Shown: in pieces, positions 27,195 to 36,775 of the stretch
Position numbering within the stretch: the first letter of the stretch is position 1
How the letters are laid out: each line of letters opens with the position of its first letter
Translations under genes and position numbers: made by a program
The notes under the pieces: model-generated
Seen by the model: the letters and a program-made list of their open reading frames with translations, nothing else
Database searches by the model: none
Told to the model about the DNA's origin: nothing
Assembly: GCA_018608405.1 (NCBI GenBank)
Contig: JABAZP010000033.1
Span: 78,254-141,892 of the forward strand
Direction of reading: 5' to 3'
Source: Flavobacteriales bacterium
GTDB lineage: Bacteria > Bacteroidota > Bacteroidia > Flavobacteriales_E > Vicingaceae
Length of the DNA stretch: 63,639 bases

Positions 27195-28346
27195 TCATTT
27201 ACTTTCAAACAACTTATTGATTAATACTTTGTAGCCACTTACCGTTTCAGCAAGTGAGTAATTTCCAATTTTTAACTTTACAAATTTTTGAAAATCAAAC
27301 CCTTCCCGTCTTTTTTCGATATATTGATCAATTCTATCCGTTAAGGCTTTTCGATCTAAAGACTTAAACACATACCCAGTCTTTCCTTCTTCAATCAAGT
27401 CGGCATGGCAGCCTACCGTGTCAGAAACAATAGCAGGGATTCCGTTCGTCATCACTTCATTTACAACTAGGCCCCACGTTTCGTATTGATTAGATGGCAA
27501 TACCAAGACATCAAAAAGAGAGTAACCCTTTGATACTATTTCACTTTGATTTAAAAACCCGATAAAATTAACCTCTACTCCTAATTCTTTTGCTCTAGAC
27601 AACAGAGCGTCTTTTAACGGACCATCTCCAACAACATTTAGACATATGTCACTTTTAAATTTTGAATGCGAAATCGCTTCTACTAGCATCAATGGTTCTT
27701 TTCTTGGAATTAGTTTACCGCAAAAACCTAATTGCACCTGATCACTTTCAAGTTTTTTCACTACCGCATATTTCTTTTCAAAAAACAGCGTATTAATACA
27801 ATGAGCGGCTGGAAACAATTTGTCTTCTACCACCCCGTGGTAAACGTAAAACTCTTTATTTAAATTACCTACGTAAAGAAAGTAATCGTAAAATTGGAGG
27901 ATTTGTGGAATGTAATACTTTTTTAAAAACATTTTCGCACGACTCTTCGTCATCCTTAGATTAGAATCCCCTCTACAAACCACCGGAATATGGTGCTTTT
28001 TAAAATACTTAGCAATCTGGACCATTCCCTTAGGGAACCAACCATTTACGAAAACTGCATCCGGTTTTTCTTTAGCATATAACTCCATTAAGTCTTTCAC
28101 ATCCAATACAATTCCGTTGTAACTAGAACTACTTGGATTCTTGGATTTGTTGTTCAAGTAAGCGTAGTCATAGCCATCGGTGAGAGGTATGTCCCATTCA
28201 AATGAAACGCCAAAACCTGCATTCGCGTGACCTTCTGCCGTTTGATGAAGCAGATAAACCACTTTCAAATCATACTCCTTTGCAAGCTCTCTGTAGATTG
28301 GCGCTTGATATTGAATAGGATGGGTGGAGAAGAATAAGAGCTTCAT
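27195..28346 (-). CDS. glycosyltransferase family 4
   Basis: The 383-residue GT-B enzyme opens with MKLLFFSTHPIQYQAPIYREL. The C-terminal Rossmann half contains QLGFCGKLIPRKEPLMLVEAI and VLPSNQYETWGLVVNEVMTNG (EX7E-like), followed by VSDTVGCHADLI. About 190 bp separate it from the dehydratase gene downstream. A remnant IS1595-type element sits 48 bp upstream of its start, possibly separating it from its original promoter. Confidence 0.9.
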   Translation of the reverse strand: MKLLFFSTHPIQYQAPIYRELAKEYDLKVVYLLHQTAEGHANAGFGVSFEWDIPLTDGYDYAYLNNKSKNPSSSSYNGIVLDVKDLMELYAKEKPDAVFVNGWFPKGMVQIAKYFKKHHIPVVCRGDSNLRMTKSRAKMFLKKYYIPQILQFYDYFLYVGNLNKEFYVYHGVVEDKLFPAAHCINTLFFEKKYAVVKKLESDQVQLGFCGKLIPRKEPLMLVEAISHSKFKSDICLNVVGDGPLKDALLSRAKELGVEVNFIGFLNQSEIVSKGYSLFDVLVLPSNQYETWGLVVNEVMTNGIPAIVSDTVGCHADLIEEGKTGYVFKSLDRKALTDRIDQYIEKRREGFDFQKFVKLKIGNYSLAETVSGYKVLINKLFESK

Positions 28347-28393
28347 CTTGATTTTATCTTTTTAAATTAAAATATACTCTGTACTAAAAGATA

Positions 28394-29373
28394 AATGCAT
28401 ATCCGTAATTTGTCATAACCCTGTAATGTTAGCGACAACAAGCCTATCAAAGAGTTTTTCACCAAAATATCTTCTATTTAGCTTGTAACAAAATTCATCC
28501 AAATATAATTGCAAATATTTTCCTTTGATTTTGTGATAGTTGCCTAAAAGGTTTCTTTTGGCGTTGCTTATTGTTATGTGAACCCATTTTAGAGTTTCTT
28601 CGGTTGTCTTTTTATCTGATTTCTCCGTAATATGTAACTCCACATAATCAGCTATATCTACGTAGGATGCACTCTTATCTGTAAACACAATACTTTTCTC
28701 ATGAATTGAATTGACGATAGTATTATTAATTTGATCTTTAGAATGTGACTCCAAAACTTTTGCTTTAAAATATCGACAATGCTTTGAATTTCTGTTCGTA
28801 TTCACATCTCCCAAAGGCGTTGATTCAGCCATGATTGCAACATTTCTCTTACCCGCTGCACCTCGCCCTCTCAGTGCTTTATTCTTTTCAAATTCAGAAG
28901 ATTTAACCGTAAAATAGCCTTCATCCATTTCAATCATGCCTTCTAAAGTATATCGATCATCTCTTTTACCCATTGCTTTTCTCAATTTATGAACCATTGC
29001 CCAAACAGGTTCGTAACGTTTAAGAGCCAACTATTTCTGTATTTCTTTGCTAGAAAAACCCTTTTTTGTCATACTTAACAGAAACATAGTTTTGTACCAG
29101 ACTAAAAAGGAAAGATTTGAATTTTGCATGATGGTTCCGCTCCTGAGTGAGGTTCGGCTTCTACATTTCTTACATTCATAACTCCATTGACTTTTGATCC
29201 AATAATGTTGGACATGCTGACACCTTCGGCAACTAACTCCTATTTTGTCTCGTTCTAATTTAAAATGCTCTCTACAAGATATTTCGCTATCAAAATGAGC
29301 TGTAAAACTAAATACATTCATCATTTAAAATTTTCACCAAATTACTAATTATTAGTAATTACGGATATACATT
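28394..29373 (-). mobile_element. IS1595-family insertion sequence, inactivated copy
   Basis: The element is 980 bp, bounded by inverted repeats: left AATGCATATCCGTAATT and right (reverse complement) AATGTATATCCGTAATT, matching at 16 of 17 positions. The same ends occur in the intact copy at 61567. The flanking octamers (AAAAGATA, AAATTAAA) do not form a clean 8-bp target duplication, pointing to an old insertion or later rearrangement. It contains a transposase gene broken by an amber codon. Confidence 0.85.
28413..29324 (-). pseudogene. IS1595-type transposase with an in-frame amber stop
   Basis: The frame is continuous from the N-terminal zinc ribbon (CRRC and CKKC pairs) through the catalytic core (IEMDEGYF, FTDKSASY, HITISNAKRNLL) to FCYKLNRRYFGEKLFDRL. 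A TAG at 29031-29033 sits where the intact paralogue has Gln (EIQK-stop-LALKRY against EIQRQLGHKRY). One C-to-T change (CAG to TAG) explains it. There is no frameshift, so either reversion or suppression would restore a 303-residue enzyme. As it stands, only a 97-residue zinc-binding fragment can be made from the proper start. Confidence 0.88.
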
Positions 29374-29479
29374 AAATTAAATTATTGCAAATCATATGAT
29401 TACAAAGCTAATTAATAAAACACCCATTTTAAGCAACAATTACACAATCAACAAAGCAAGAAAATTTTAACATAAGACT

Positions 29480-30901
29480 CTAACTCACAAATATTATAGG
29501 AGCACTCAGATTAGCTTTAGACTTTAAAGAATTAAACAAATCTATTCCATATTGATATAAAATTAACTTCAGGATGTAAAAAATCACAAGTGCCTTAACT
29601 AAATGATTAAAAACGGTTATAAAATTATTCTCCGCTTTCACCGTTTGAAAGAAAAACATGACAAACCAACAGAAAATTAATGGAGAGCCACCTCCTCCTC
29701 TCAAACAAACAAACTTAATCACCATGGCTAAAGTTAACCCATAAATAAACATAGCAATGATCCCTCCAAACACACCGTAATTCGCATAGAATTCTCCCAC
29801 AACAGATAAACCCATCGATGTATTTTTGTTCAGTTTTAACCCAGTGACTTCTTGAAATAGTTCAATCGCGTACTCTCCACCAGCCTTATTTGGAGCCAAC
29901 AACCTAGGTAAAACGCTTGCTTCTATTGACTTTACTATACTTTCACCAAAGAGATATGATTTGTTCTTGGGAATATTCGACATCGTTCTGCTGATGATCC
30001 AGCCTTGATTTAGTCTATTATTAACTTCAGCGTTTCGCGCCACCTCGCCTTCCTGCTGATTAAGGTAATTAGCGTTCGATGAACTCGTATTCGCAAACTC
30101 ATTTAACAATAGCTCGTAGAGAACTTCTCCTGAATCTGCCTTATTAACTCCACTCCATGCGAATGTTCTGTAATCCTTTTTTACAGTTTGTATGGCAAAA
30201 ATAAAAGTCCCACTTATAACGATGAAAAGTAACTTGGAAACAAACTTTGTGTCTGCCGAAAACAAAAAAAACAGTAAGAGTGCACCCACTAAAAAAAGTT
30301 CGTGAAACAAGGCAATTAATAAAGACTTAATGAGTGCATATAGCACCACCAAAAAGTAAGTCACATAACGTTTATCAGGATAAATTACCATAAAGTACGC
30401 TGCCGAAACGTAAATCAACAAATTTAATAAGTACAAAACAAATCCTAAACCAGGAATGGTAATTAGGTTTTGAATTCCCAAAGAAAGTAATCCGATGAAT
30501 AAAATAATACTGGCATGCTTCAGTGCTTTTTGCTTATCAAATTGATCTTTGAACCATAATGCCTTAAAGTTTATTGGTATCTTTATTAGAAAAAGGCCAG
30601 CTGCAAATAATAGAGAAGCAATCACAACAAAATTCATATAGGCCTCCTCTTCCACATACATATAGTATCTATGATGAACCATGCCTTGCAGATAAGCTAT
30701 TTTTGCCCCTAAAATCCATTGAGAAGAGGCGATAAGCAAAATTAATTCTTTCAATGGGAACCTTCTTCCTAGTGCATCTATAAACCTTAAAAACACCCAA
30801 AACGTAAAAGCCAGCCCTAATGCAGAAATAAAATAGTCTTTGAAATAAAGGTATCGAATCACCAAAAAAAATATGGAAACTAAATTTATAAAAAGCGTCA
30901 T
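29480..30901 (-). CDS. probable Wzy-type O-antigen/capsule polymerase
   Basis: The 473-residue integral membrane protein has about twelve hydrophobic segments and a large extracytoplasmic loop (about residues 240-330), the topology of Wzy polymerases. Low sequence conservation is normal for this family. It is the only multi-spanning protein of the locus besides the flippase, so polymerase of the repeat unit is the best inference. A minus-strand TACCTTTG element lies about 23 nt before its ATG. Confidence 0.65.
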   Translation of the reverse strand: MTLFINLVSIFFLVIRYLYFKDYFISALGLAFTFWVFLRFIDALGRRFPLKELILLIASSQWILGAKIAYLQGMVHHRYYMYVEEEAYMNFVVIASLLFAAGLFLIKIPINFKALWFKDQFDKQKALKHASIILFIGLLSLGIQNLITIPGLGFVLYLLNLLIYVSAAYFMVIYPDKRYVTYFLVVLYALIKSLLIALFHELFLVGALLLFFLFSADTKFVSKLLFIVISGTFIFAIQTVKKDYRTFAWSGVNKADSGEVLYELLLNEFANTSSSNANYLNQQEGEVARNAEVNNRLNQGWIISRTMSNIPKNKSYLFGESIVKSIEASVLPRLLAPNKAGGEYAIELFQEVTGLKLNKNTSMGLSVVGEFYANYGVFGGIIAMFIYGLTLAMVIKFVCLRGGGGSPLIFCWFVMFFFQTVKAENNFITVFNHLVKALVIFYILKLILYQYGIDLFNSLKSKANLSAPIIFVS

Positions 30902-30923
30902 TGTTTTTTTACCTATTCTTTTT

Positions 30924-30931
30924 CAAAGGTA
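30924..30931 (-). promoter_or_regulatory. TAnnTTTG -7 element for the Wzy-like gene
   Basis: The minus strand reads TACCTTTG, 22 nt before the ATG at 30901. It lies in the 106-bp divergent region shared with an FkbM gene. Confidence 0.45.
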
Positions 30932-30988
30932 GCCTTATTATATTTTCGTTTCTGGCATAACTTAGCTTTTTTTTAGTGCATATTAACC

Positions 30989-30996
30989 TATTTTTG
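30989..30996 (+). promoter_or_regulatory. TAnnTTTG -7 element for the FkbM gene
   Basis: TATTTTTG, 11 nt before the predicted TTG start at 31008. Confidence 0.4.
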
Positions 30997-31007
30997 AAAA
31001 AAAACAA

Positions 31008-31808
31008 TTGAAGAATTTTATAAAGAATATCACAGGTAATTCCTTGAAAAAAATATTCGAAAACACCGTTGGAATCGAATATCTCATTTATTTGAATTAT
31101 GTTTTCCCTTCAACTGAAGAAAAAACAATTAAAAGCAAAAGGCTTTCTTTTTACCAGCAATTTTTAAACCAAGGAAGTATTTACTTCGATATAGGAGCCA
31201 ACTTTGGGAACCGAATAGAACCCTTAATCCATGAAAATTTTAATATTGTTGCAGTTGAACCACAGGCAGAATGTGTGAAACTCTTAAAATTAAGGTATGG
31301 GAAAAAGATAACCATCATCCCAAAAGGGCTTGGAGAAAAAGAAGAGATAAAAGAAATGCATATAGCTGATAATTCTGTGCTATCCTCTTTTTCTACAGAC
31401 TGGATTAAAACAACTCAGGAAAGCGGTAGATTCAAAAAATATAATTGGAACAATACACGTAAAATTGAAATTACAACACTTGACCGCGTTATTGCCGAAC
31501 ACGGAAAACCAAACTTTGCTAAAATAGATGTTGAAGGCTATGAACTACATGTTCTAAATGGTTTAACGCAACCAATCGAGATGATATCTTTAGAGTATGC
31601 TGCGCCAGAAGGAATTAATTTGATTGAGAAATGTCTCATTCGCTTGGAAAATATCGCAACAAACTCTATTGAATGTAATTATTCCGTAGGTGAAAGCATG
31701 GAGTGGGCGGGCAATAAATGGTATTCGTTAGAGGAAATGACTACGGTAATGAGAACGACTGAATTCGAGAACACTGGTTTTGGAGATATCTACGTTAGAA
31801 GCCTCTAG
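31008..31808 (+). CDS. FkbM-family methyltransferase
   Basis: The 266-residue SAM-dependent O-methyltransferase has the nucleotide-binding motif YFDIGANFGNRIEPL (about 57-71), the acidic VEPQ segment, and FAKIDVEGYELHVLNGL, the hallmark of FkbM proteins. The start is TTG, with an upstream stop at 30984 and no usable ATG. It is the only rightward gene in the polysaccharide locus and overlaps the convergent gene at 31805 by 4 bp. It probably methylates a sugar hydroxyl; the target is unknown. Confidence 0.88.
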   Translation: MKNFIKNITGNSLKKIFENTVGIEYLIYLNYVFPSTEEKTIKSKRLSFYQQFLNQGSIYFDIGANFGNRIEPLIHENFNIVAVEPQAECVKLLKLRYGKKITIIPKGLGEKEEIKEMHIADNSVLSSFSTDWIKTTQESGRFKKYNWNNTRKIEITTLDRVIAEHGKPNFAKIDVEGYELHVLNGLTQPIEMISLEYAAPEGINLIEKCLIRLENIATNSIECNYSVGESMEWAGNKWYSLEEMTTVMRTTEFENTGFGDIYVRSL

Positions 31809-32704
31809 TTAAAGCTCAATTCTTGTATTGCTCGTTTAAGTTCGGTGTTCTCTTTAAAGGGTCCTTCGTAGAATAAGTTGTTATCTTCTGTATTTCTAAT
31901 CGGTCTAATGTAGAAATTTGGGTGATGTAGAATGACCGCTTCCGAAAAGTAAGCTGCTAATAAACTAAAAGTGCTCGTAGCTGAAGTAACAATAACTCTG
32001 CATTTCGAAAGCATCAGCAAATCTTCAATATCTTTATTTCCTTTAACCAACTGCACTCGCTCTAACTCTAATACTTCTCTTAGGTCGTCTTCATTTCCAT
32101 CACTAAATACATGAACCTCTACAGGTTTACCGGCATGCGCTCTAAGTGAATTTATAACGTCCACAAAATATCGAATAGGGGTTCTTTTAGAAGAGTTCTT
32201 TTCTGGATTAAAGTCGTCATCGAAGGTCGTATTAGGCATCCCGAAGTCTCCCATTCTAATGTGCACCCCTATATTTAAGCTTTCATAATTGTCATAATTA
32301 ACTTTATACTTTTTTTTAAGGAGGTCTTTGAAAAAAACAGATTTTATCCTTTCTCGATGTAATCGAATTCTATCAAAAAACTCCAACCAATCCATATACG
32401 TATCAAACACAACTAAATCTGTACCCTTAGGGAAAGTATCCCCCTTTACGTTTTTATCTATTTTCAAAAACTTTGATTTTATTCGAATATTTAAACGTTT
32501 AAAAATTGAATCATTATTAAAATACCCAAAGTAAAATCGGAGACTATTTTCACCTCGTAAAATTGGACCAATAAATATAGTTAACCAGTTAGTAACTACC
32601 AAGGGCACATTATTTTCTTTCGCAAATACATATGCATTTGCCCAAACCAATATTTTATTCGCTAAACCTACCCTAGGAATTTTTGCCCAAACTACTTTTT
32701 TCAT
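31805..32704 (-). CDS. putative fucosyltransferase-like glycosyltransferase (HxRxGD type)
   Basis: The 299-residue protein has IGVHIRMGDF with H148-I-R-M-G-D153, resembling the HxRxGD motif of GT11/alpha-1,2-fucosyltransferase-like enzymes. It also has a late VTSATSTFSLLAAYF segment of the kind that shapes the GDP-sugar site. The first residues KIPRVGLANKILVWANAYVFA match the usual G-x-G-N-x-L start only loosely. A Gmd-like enzyme in the locus makes GDP-deoxysugar use plausible. Similarity is by motif only. Confidence 0.6.
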   Translation of the reverse strand: MKKVVWAKIPRVGLANKILVWANAYVFAKENNVPLVVTNWLTIFIGPILRGENSLRFYFGYFNNDSIFKRLNIRIKSKFLKIDKNVKGDTFPKGTDLVVFDTYMDWLEFFDRIRLHRERIKSVFFKDLLKKKYKVNYDNYESLNIGVHIRMGDFGMPNTTFDDDFNPEKNSSKRTPIRYFVDVINSLRAHAGKPVEVHVFSDGNEDDLREVLELERVQLVKGNKDIEDLLMLSKCRVIVTSATSTFSLLAAYFSEAVILHHPNFYIRPIRNTEDNNLFYEGPFKENTELKRAIQELSFN

Positions 32705-32705
32705 A

Positions 32706-33728
32706 TTAATTCTTTACCAACCTTCGAAGTTCCTCCAGCGCGTACTCGGCTCTTTCCTTATAAGAATACCCAGAATTTATTGATCGCTGATACGCACTTA
32801 ATCGTATTTCTTGGAGCGATTCATCACGTTTACTCAAAATCTTCCTTACCTGTTCTACCAAGTCTACGTCAGAGTTATAAAATAGCATCTCCTTATCTTT
32901 TTTAAACAAATAAAGATGTTCTTCACTTTCTGTTGAAATCAATATACAACCTAACGCAGGCATTTCGAAGGTCCTCATATTATGACTCCCTGCATTGTGT
33001 GGTCTAAAAATATTAAGATTCAATTTGTATTTTTGGGCTGTTGCATTAAAATCTTCCTTATATAAAGGAGGATTAGTGGTAAGGTAAGAAGTGTTTGTAA
33101 ACTTCCACTTATCCCAATTGGATCCATAAACATCCACCTTAATATTATTTTTCAACAGAACATTTATGACACGCACTCTTTCCAAGTCAGGGTTTCCGAT
33201 AAAACACACCTTAGATTCTAGCTGTTTTGAGAAATCAGGAACGACAGCTGTATAATAACCGAATGGCAGCCATTTTGCAGGAATGTTAAATTCATTTTCA
33301 ATTAGTGCTATTATTTTCTTCGAATAACTAAAATGCAAATCATACAGCCCGACACTATCTGTTACATTTTTATTCCCAGAACCTTTTGAAAAGTGTTCAA
33401 AAGGATGGTCCCCATTATAATTCGCAAGCTTAATCCCCATTAATCTCAACTTTCTTAAGGTAGCAGGAAAAATTTCCATTCCCTTGAAAATAAAAACCAC
33501 ATCCGGAATATTTTTTTCTACTTCTTGGAGAAGATCCTTGTTAATCTTGTTTAATATAGTGGACAGGCCTAAACTATATTTAATTTTATTCAGCATAGAT
33601 GACTTAAGGTAGTTCAAAAATACTCCATGTGCATTAAATAACCTACAATTAGTAACTCCTTTAAAAACGGAAACGTATGCGTTTTCCAACGCCCAAATTT
33701 CATCCGAACCAACTATTAATATTTTCAT
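32706..33728 (-). CDS. CgeB-like glycosyltransferase
   Basis: The 340-residue GT-B protein has LANYNGDHPFEHFSKG and SYSKKIIALIENEF in its first half. The second half, with VCFIGNPDLERVRVINVLL, NLNIFRPHNAGSHNMRTFEMPALGC and the ISTE segment, fits the CgeB/Glyco_trans_1_2 family. It lies 1 nt upstream of the fucosyltransferase-like gene. The acceptor is unknown. Confidence 0.82.
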   Translation of the reverse strand: MKILIVGSDEIWALENAYVSVFKGVTNCRLFNAHGVFLNYLKSSMLNKIKYSLGLSTILNKINKDLLQEVEKNIPDVVFIFKGMEIFPATLRKLRLMGIKLANYNGDHPFEHFSKGSGNKNVTDSVGLYDLHFSYSKKIIALIENEFNIPAKWLPFGYYTAVVPDFSKQLESKVCFIGNPDLERVRVINVLLKNNIKVDVYGSNWDKWKFTNTSYLTTNPPLYKEDFNATAQKYKLNLNIFRPHNAGSHNMRTFEMPALGCILISTESEEHLYLFKKDKEMLFYNSDVDLVEQVRKILSKRDESLQEIRLSAYQRSINSGYSYKERAEYALEELRRLVKN

Positions 33729-34154
33729 TCAAATAAATCATTATGATTCCACTCAATAAAATAATTATTAATTATCCAATAATTATTAATTATCCAATAA
33801 TTATTTAACTGCAAAAGCAAACCGCTTTTCGCGAAGCAATATACCAAGTCTCTCATATAACTGACCTTTGAAAGAAGAAATTAACCATAATAAATTAATT
33901 CTAGGGATTTGATATATTACGATAGTTTTTAATTAATTCACAACACATAAATAGATGTTAATTGGGGTGCTTAAACTGAACATAATTATTAACGCTACTA
34001 TTTTTTATTTTGGGAGACACGCTCTATTGGAGTGGGAAGTCTAACTTAACTAAGCATATAAAGATTTTCTTCGTCATGAAAATGTACAATACAAGATCTG
34101 TCCATTAATATTCATTATTTGCAGTATGTACTTAGTATTTATGAAATGTTCATT
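33729..34154. other. 426-bp AT-rich gap inside the polysaccharide locus
   Basis: No gene is seen. It begins with an 18-bp tandem repeat (33761-33806) and continues as very AT-rich DNA. It breaks the otherwise tight leftward gene string and may hold the promoter of the CgeB-like gene or mark a gene-cassette junction. Confidence 0.5.
33761..33806. repeat. 18-bp tandem repeat, about 2.5 units
   Basis: The unit ATAATTATTAATTATCCA occurs at 33761-33778 and 33779-33796 exactly, then partially to 33806. It lies 33 bp upstream of the CgeB-like start. Confidence 0.8.
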
Positions 34155-35300
34155 TTACTCATGATTTATTATCTTGATAATACGGGAACTAGAGTTCCCA
34201 TCTCCATAGGGATTCATCAAATTCTTAGTATTATGTATTTTAAAGTTATAAAATGAATTAACAATACTATCCTTACTCATCCCAACCAACTTAGAAAACC
34301 CTATATTAACAGCCTCAGGTCGTTCCGTTGATTCTCGCAAGATTAATACTGGCACATTAAAAGAGGGAGCTTCTTCCTGAATACCACCAGAGTCGCTTAT
34401 AATTACTTTAGCATTTGAAATTACTTTTAGTAAATCTAGATATTCTAATGGTGGAGTAAGAATAACATTTTCCTTTTTTGCTATTTTAGATGATAGAACG
34501 TGCCCTTTAACCGAGGGGTTAGGGTGCACAGGCCATACGAAGGTTAATTTACTATTTTGATTGCTTAAGATATCTATTGCATCAATTAATTCATCTAAGT
34601 ACAAGTGATTTTCCCGCCGATGACAAGTTACAAGCACCATACCTTTAACTCCTAATAGCTCTTTCCGTGCAAACTGATGTTTATCTAGAATACTAGAATT
34701 TTTAAAATAGTGAAGTGTATCAACTACTGTATTGCCTACCACATGTATATCTTTTTCTTCAACACTCTCTTTCATTAAATTTTTTTTCGCAATCATTGTT
34801 GGAGCGAAATGATAAGATGCTGTTATTCCGGCAACCTTCCGATTAAACTCTTCAGGAAAAGGATTTAGCATATCTCCACTTCTTAAGCCTGCCTCAACAT
34901 GAGCGAACTTAATGTTATGGTAGAATGCCACCATTGATGATGCCATTACAGTAGTAGTATCACCCTGCGCAACTATTACTTCAGGAAAAAACTGATTTGT
35001 GAGGCCTAGCAGTAATTTATCAATTGCGACTATTGCTCTTGCAGTAAGTGAAGATAAGCTTTGTCCCTTTTTTATGATGTTTAATTCATAATCAGGTTTA
35101 ATATTGAACACTTTCCAATATGGTCGTAACAACTCCTTATGCTGTCCGGTAGAAACAACTCTAAATGACTTATTTCCTGCACACTTTAAATAATTAATAA
35201 TTGGAAACATCTTTATCAATTCTGGACGCGTACCTATTATAAAAAGTATATTCTTGTCCAAAGTATTATTTTTCAAGTAATAACTCATTAATTCTTTCAC
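34155..35300 (-). CDS. wecB: UDP-N-acetylglucosamine 2-epimerase (non-hydrolysing)
   Basis: It interconverts UDP-GlcNAc and UDP-ManNAc, feeding mannosamine sugars to the polysaccharide. The 381-residue protein shows IIGTRPELIKMFPII, the catalytic segments GDTTTVMASSM and HVEAGLRSGD, NPFPEEFNRK, TCHRREN and SDSGGIQEEAP, all standard for the WecB fold. The frame opens at 35300, overlapping the upstream gene; an ATG at 35288 is an alternative. The product could also be a substrate for nonulosonic acid synthesis. Confidence 0.93.
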   Translation of the reverse strand: MKELMSYYLKNNTLDKNILFIIGTRPELIKMFPIINYLKCAGNKSFRVVSTGQHKELLRPYWKVFNIKPDYELNIIKKGQSLSSLTARAIVAIDKLLLGLTNQFFPEVIVAQGDTTTVMASSMVAFYHNIKFAHVEAGLRSGDMLNPFPEEFNRKVAGITASYHFAPTMIAKKNLMKESVEEKDIHVVGNTVVDTLHYFKNSSILDKHQFARKELLGVKGMVLVTCHRRENHLYLDELIDAIDILSNQNSKLTFVWPVHPNPSVKGHVLSSKIAKKENVILTPPLEYLDLLKVISNAKVIISDSGGIQEEAPSFNVPVLILRESTERPEAVNIGFSKLVGMSKDSIVNSFYNFKIHNTKNLMNPYGDGNSSSRIIKIINHE

Positions 35301-36414
35301 GGAGATTATTCATGTGAATCTGCATTCTAAAATGTTTGTCAAAATACTCTTTTAATTCCCTACTTTTTTCATTCGAAGGACTAAAAGAATTTAAATATGC
35401 CATAACCTCCTTTCTATTGTCAAAATTAAGTAGAATTCCTTGAAAGTCGTTTTTAAAGATAAGCTTAAGACCACCTAATATACTTGCGATTACAGGAATA
35501 CCGTACGACCAATATTCATATAGTTTGTTTGGTGCACAAAACTCATAATTGAGGTCAATTCCTTTATAAAGAATTATTCCAAGATCTATCCTCCTGTAAT
35601 ACTCGTTTAATAATTCATGCGATACCGCAGGTAAAAAAATAGCATTTTTAAATTCTAGATTTTTCAGTTTTTCATCCAATTCAGAGGACTTTAAACCTAT
35701 AAATATAAAATAATACCTGTCGTTATTTTTTAAAGAATCAATCACTTCAAGAATCTCATTAAAATAATGGCGTTCCAGACCAATATTTCCCACATGACCC
35801 ACAACTACCTTCCCTTGGGGTATGTTTATTTCATTATCATCACTAATATGCTCATTAATCTCGCAGGAATTTGGAATAACAATCGTTTTTAATGGATCCA
35901 AAGTAGAGTTATTAACATAATACTCACACCTCTTTATCTCAGGAAAAATTGCTAAGTCGATCTTGCTTGAAAGACTTCTAGTCCATTTAAACAGTATTTT
36001 CCTTACTTTTTGATGGAGGACTCCTATATCTACTAATTCATATTGATGATAAATTAATTTAGTACCCTTACCATAAACTACTTTTAAAATCAAAGCAATA
36101 AGTAAAACGGTATATTCATAAGTAAAAAGCAAGGAGTCATTTTGCTGGTAGGATTTCTTAATTTTTTTTGCAAGTTTAAAGTACCTATTGAGCATATTCA
36201 TTTCATTTATGGAACTTTCAACGTTTAACTTATCTCGCGAAAAAACTGGATCAAACTTGACATTTGACAAATTCCCATAATAACTATTTACATTTTTAAT
36301 TTGCACATCCATGACATCTATTGACGCACTAAATTCTTTTGAAAATAATTTAATAAAATAACGTAAAGATGGTATTCCTGAAATGTTAATTGTAGAAACT
36401 ATAGTAATTTTCAT
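35266..36414 (-). CDS. glycosyltransferase (GT-B, family 4-like)
   Basis: The 382-residue protein has a GT-B layout: N-terminal half with LLFTYEYTVLLIALILKV and KLIYHQYELVDIG, then VVGHVGNIGLERHYFNEIL and the donor-binding FCAPNKLYEYWSYGIPVIAS near residue 290. The EX7E motif is degenerate (KLYEYWSYG), as in many capsule GT enzymes. It follows a truncated glycosyltransferase remnant and overlaps wecB. Confidence 0.8.
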   Translation of the reverse strand: MKITIVSTINISGIPSLRYFIKLFSKEFSASIDVMDVQIKNVNSYYGNLSNVKFDPVFSRDKLNVESSINEMNMLNRYFKLAKKIKKSYQQNDSLLFTYEYTVLLIALILKVVYGKGTKLIYHQYELVDIGVLHQKVRKILFKWTRSLSSKIDLAIFPEIKRCEYYVNNSTLDPLKTIVIPNSCEINEHISDDNEINIPQGKVVVGHVGNIGLERHYFNEILEVIDSLKNNDRYYFIFIGLKSSELDEKLKNLEFKNAIFLPAVSHELLNEYYRRIDLGIILYKGIDLNYEFCAPNKLYEYWSYGIPVIASILGGLKLIFKNDFQGILLNFDNRKEVMAYLNSFSPSNEKSRELKEYFDKHFRMQIHMNNLRERINELLLEK

Positions 36415-36518
36415 TAGAGTTTATATTGACAGGTATATAGCAGTTGAGAAAAGTAGAAATCCCTTCATATTACAGTAGATGTTTTGGTCTATGCCAAATC
36501 AATCCAAAAAGGTTGCAG

Positions 36519-36758
36519 TCATAACCGTAAAATAAAAATACAGGGAGAATTTTGACTTCCTAAAATCAGACCAAAAAGACGATACTTTATCGACTTTAAA
36601 CTATTTGTCAATCCATTAGTCGGTTTGATCGAGCACACAATTGCATCAAATTCAGGATTAGTCTTATGTATGCAATCTAATAGATTCAATATGGGAGGAT
36701 ATCTTTCTAAGTCAAAATAACGAACTATATGGAGACTTTCTAATCGATTCTTTTTCAT
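36519..36758 (-). pseudogene. truncated glycosyltransferase N-terminus
   Basis: The 79-residue frame starts 17 bp after the FkbM gene, the spacing of an operon gene. It reads LHIVRYFDLERYPPILNLLDCI then FDAIVCSIKP, the look of a GT-B N-terminal domain, then stops. No donor-binding half exists in the remaining 105 bp before the next gene; only broken frames are seen. A deletion remnant is the best reading; similarity is by eye. Confidence 0.4.
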
Positions 36759-36775
36759 TTAACACGCCTTAAATG

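Noticed and set aside
29028..29030. second transposase frame starting with TTG at 29030 as an independent gene
   Set aside because: It is the same reading frame as the upstream fragment, separated only by an amber codon; the intact paralogue spans both.
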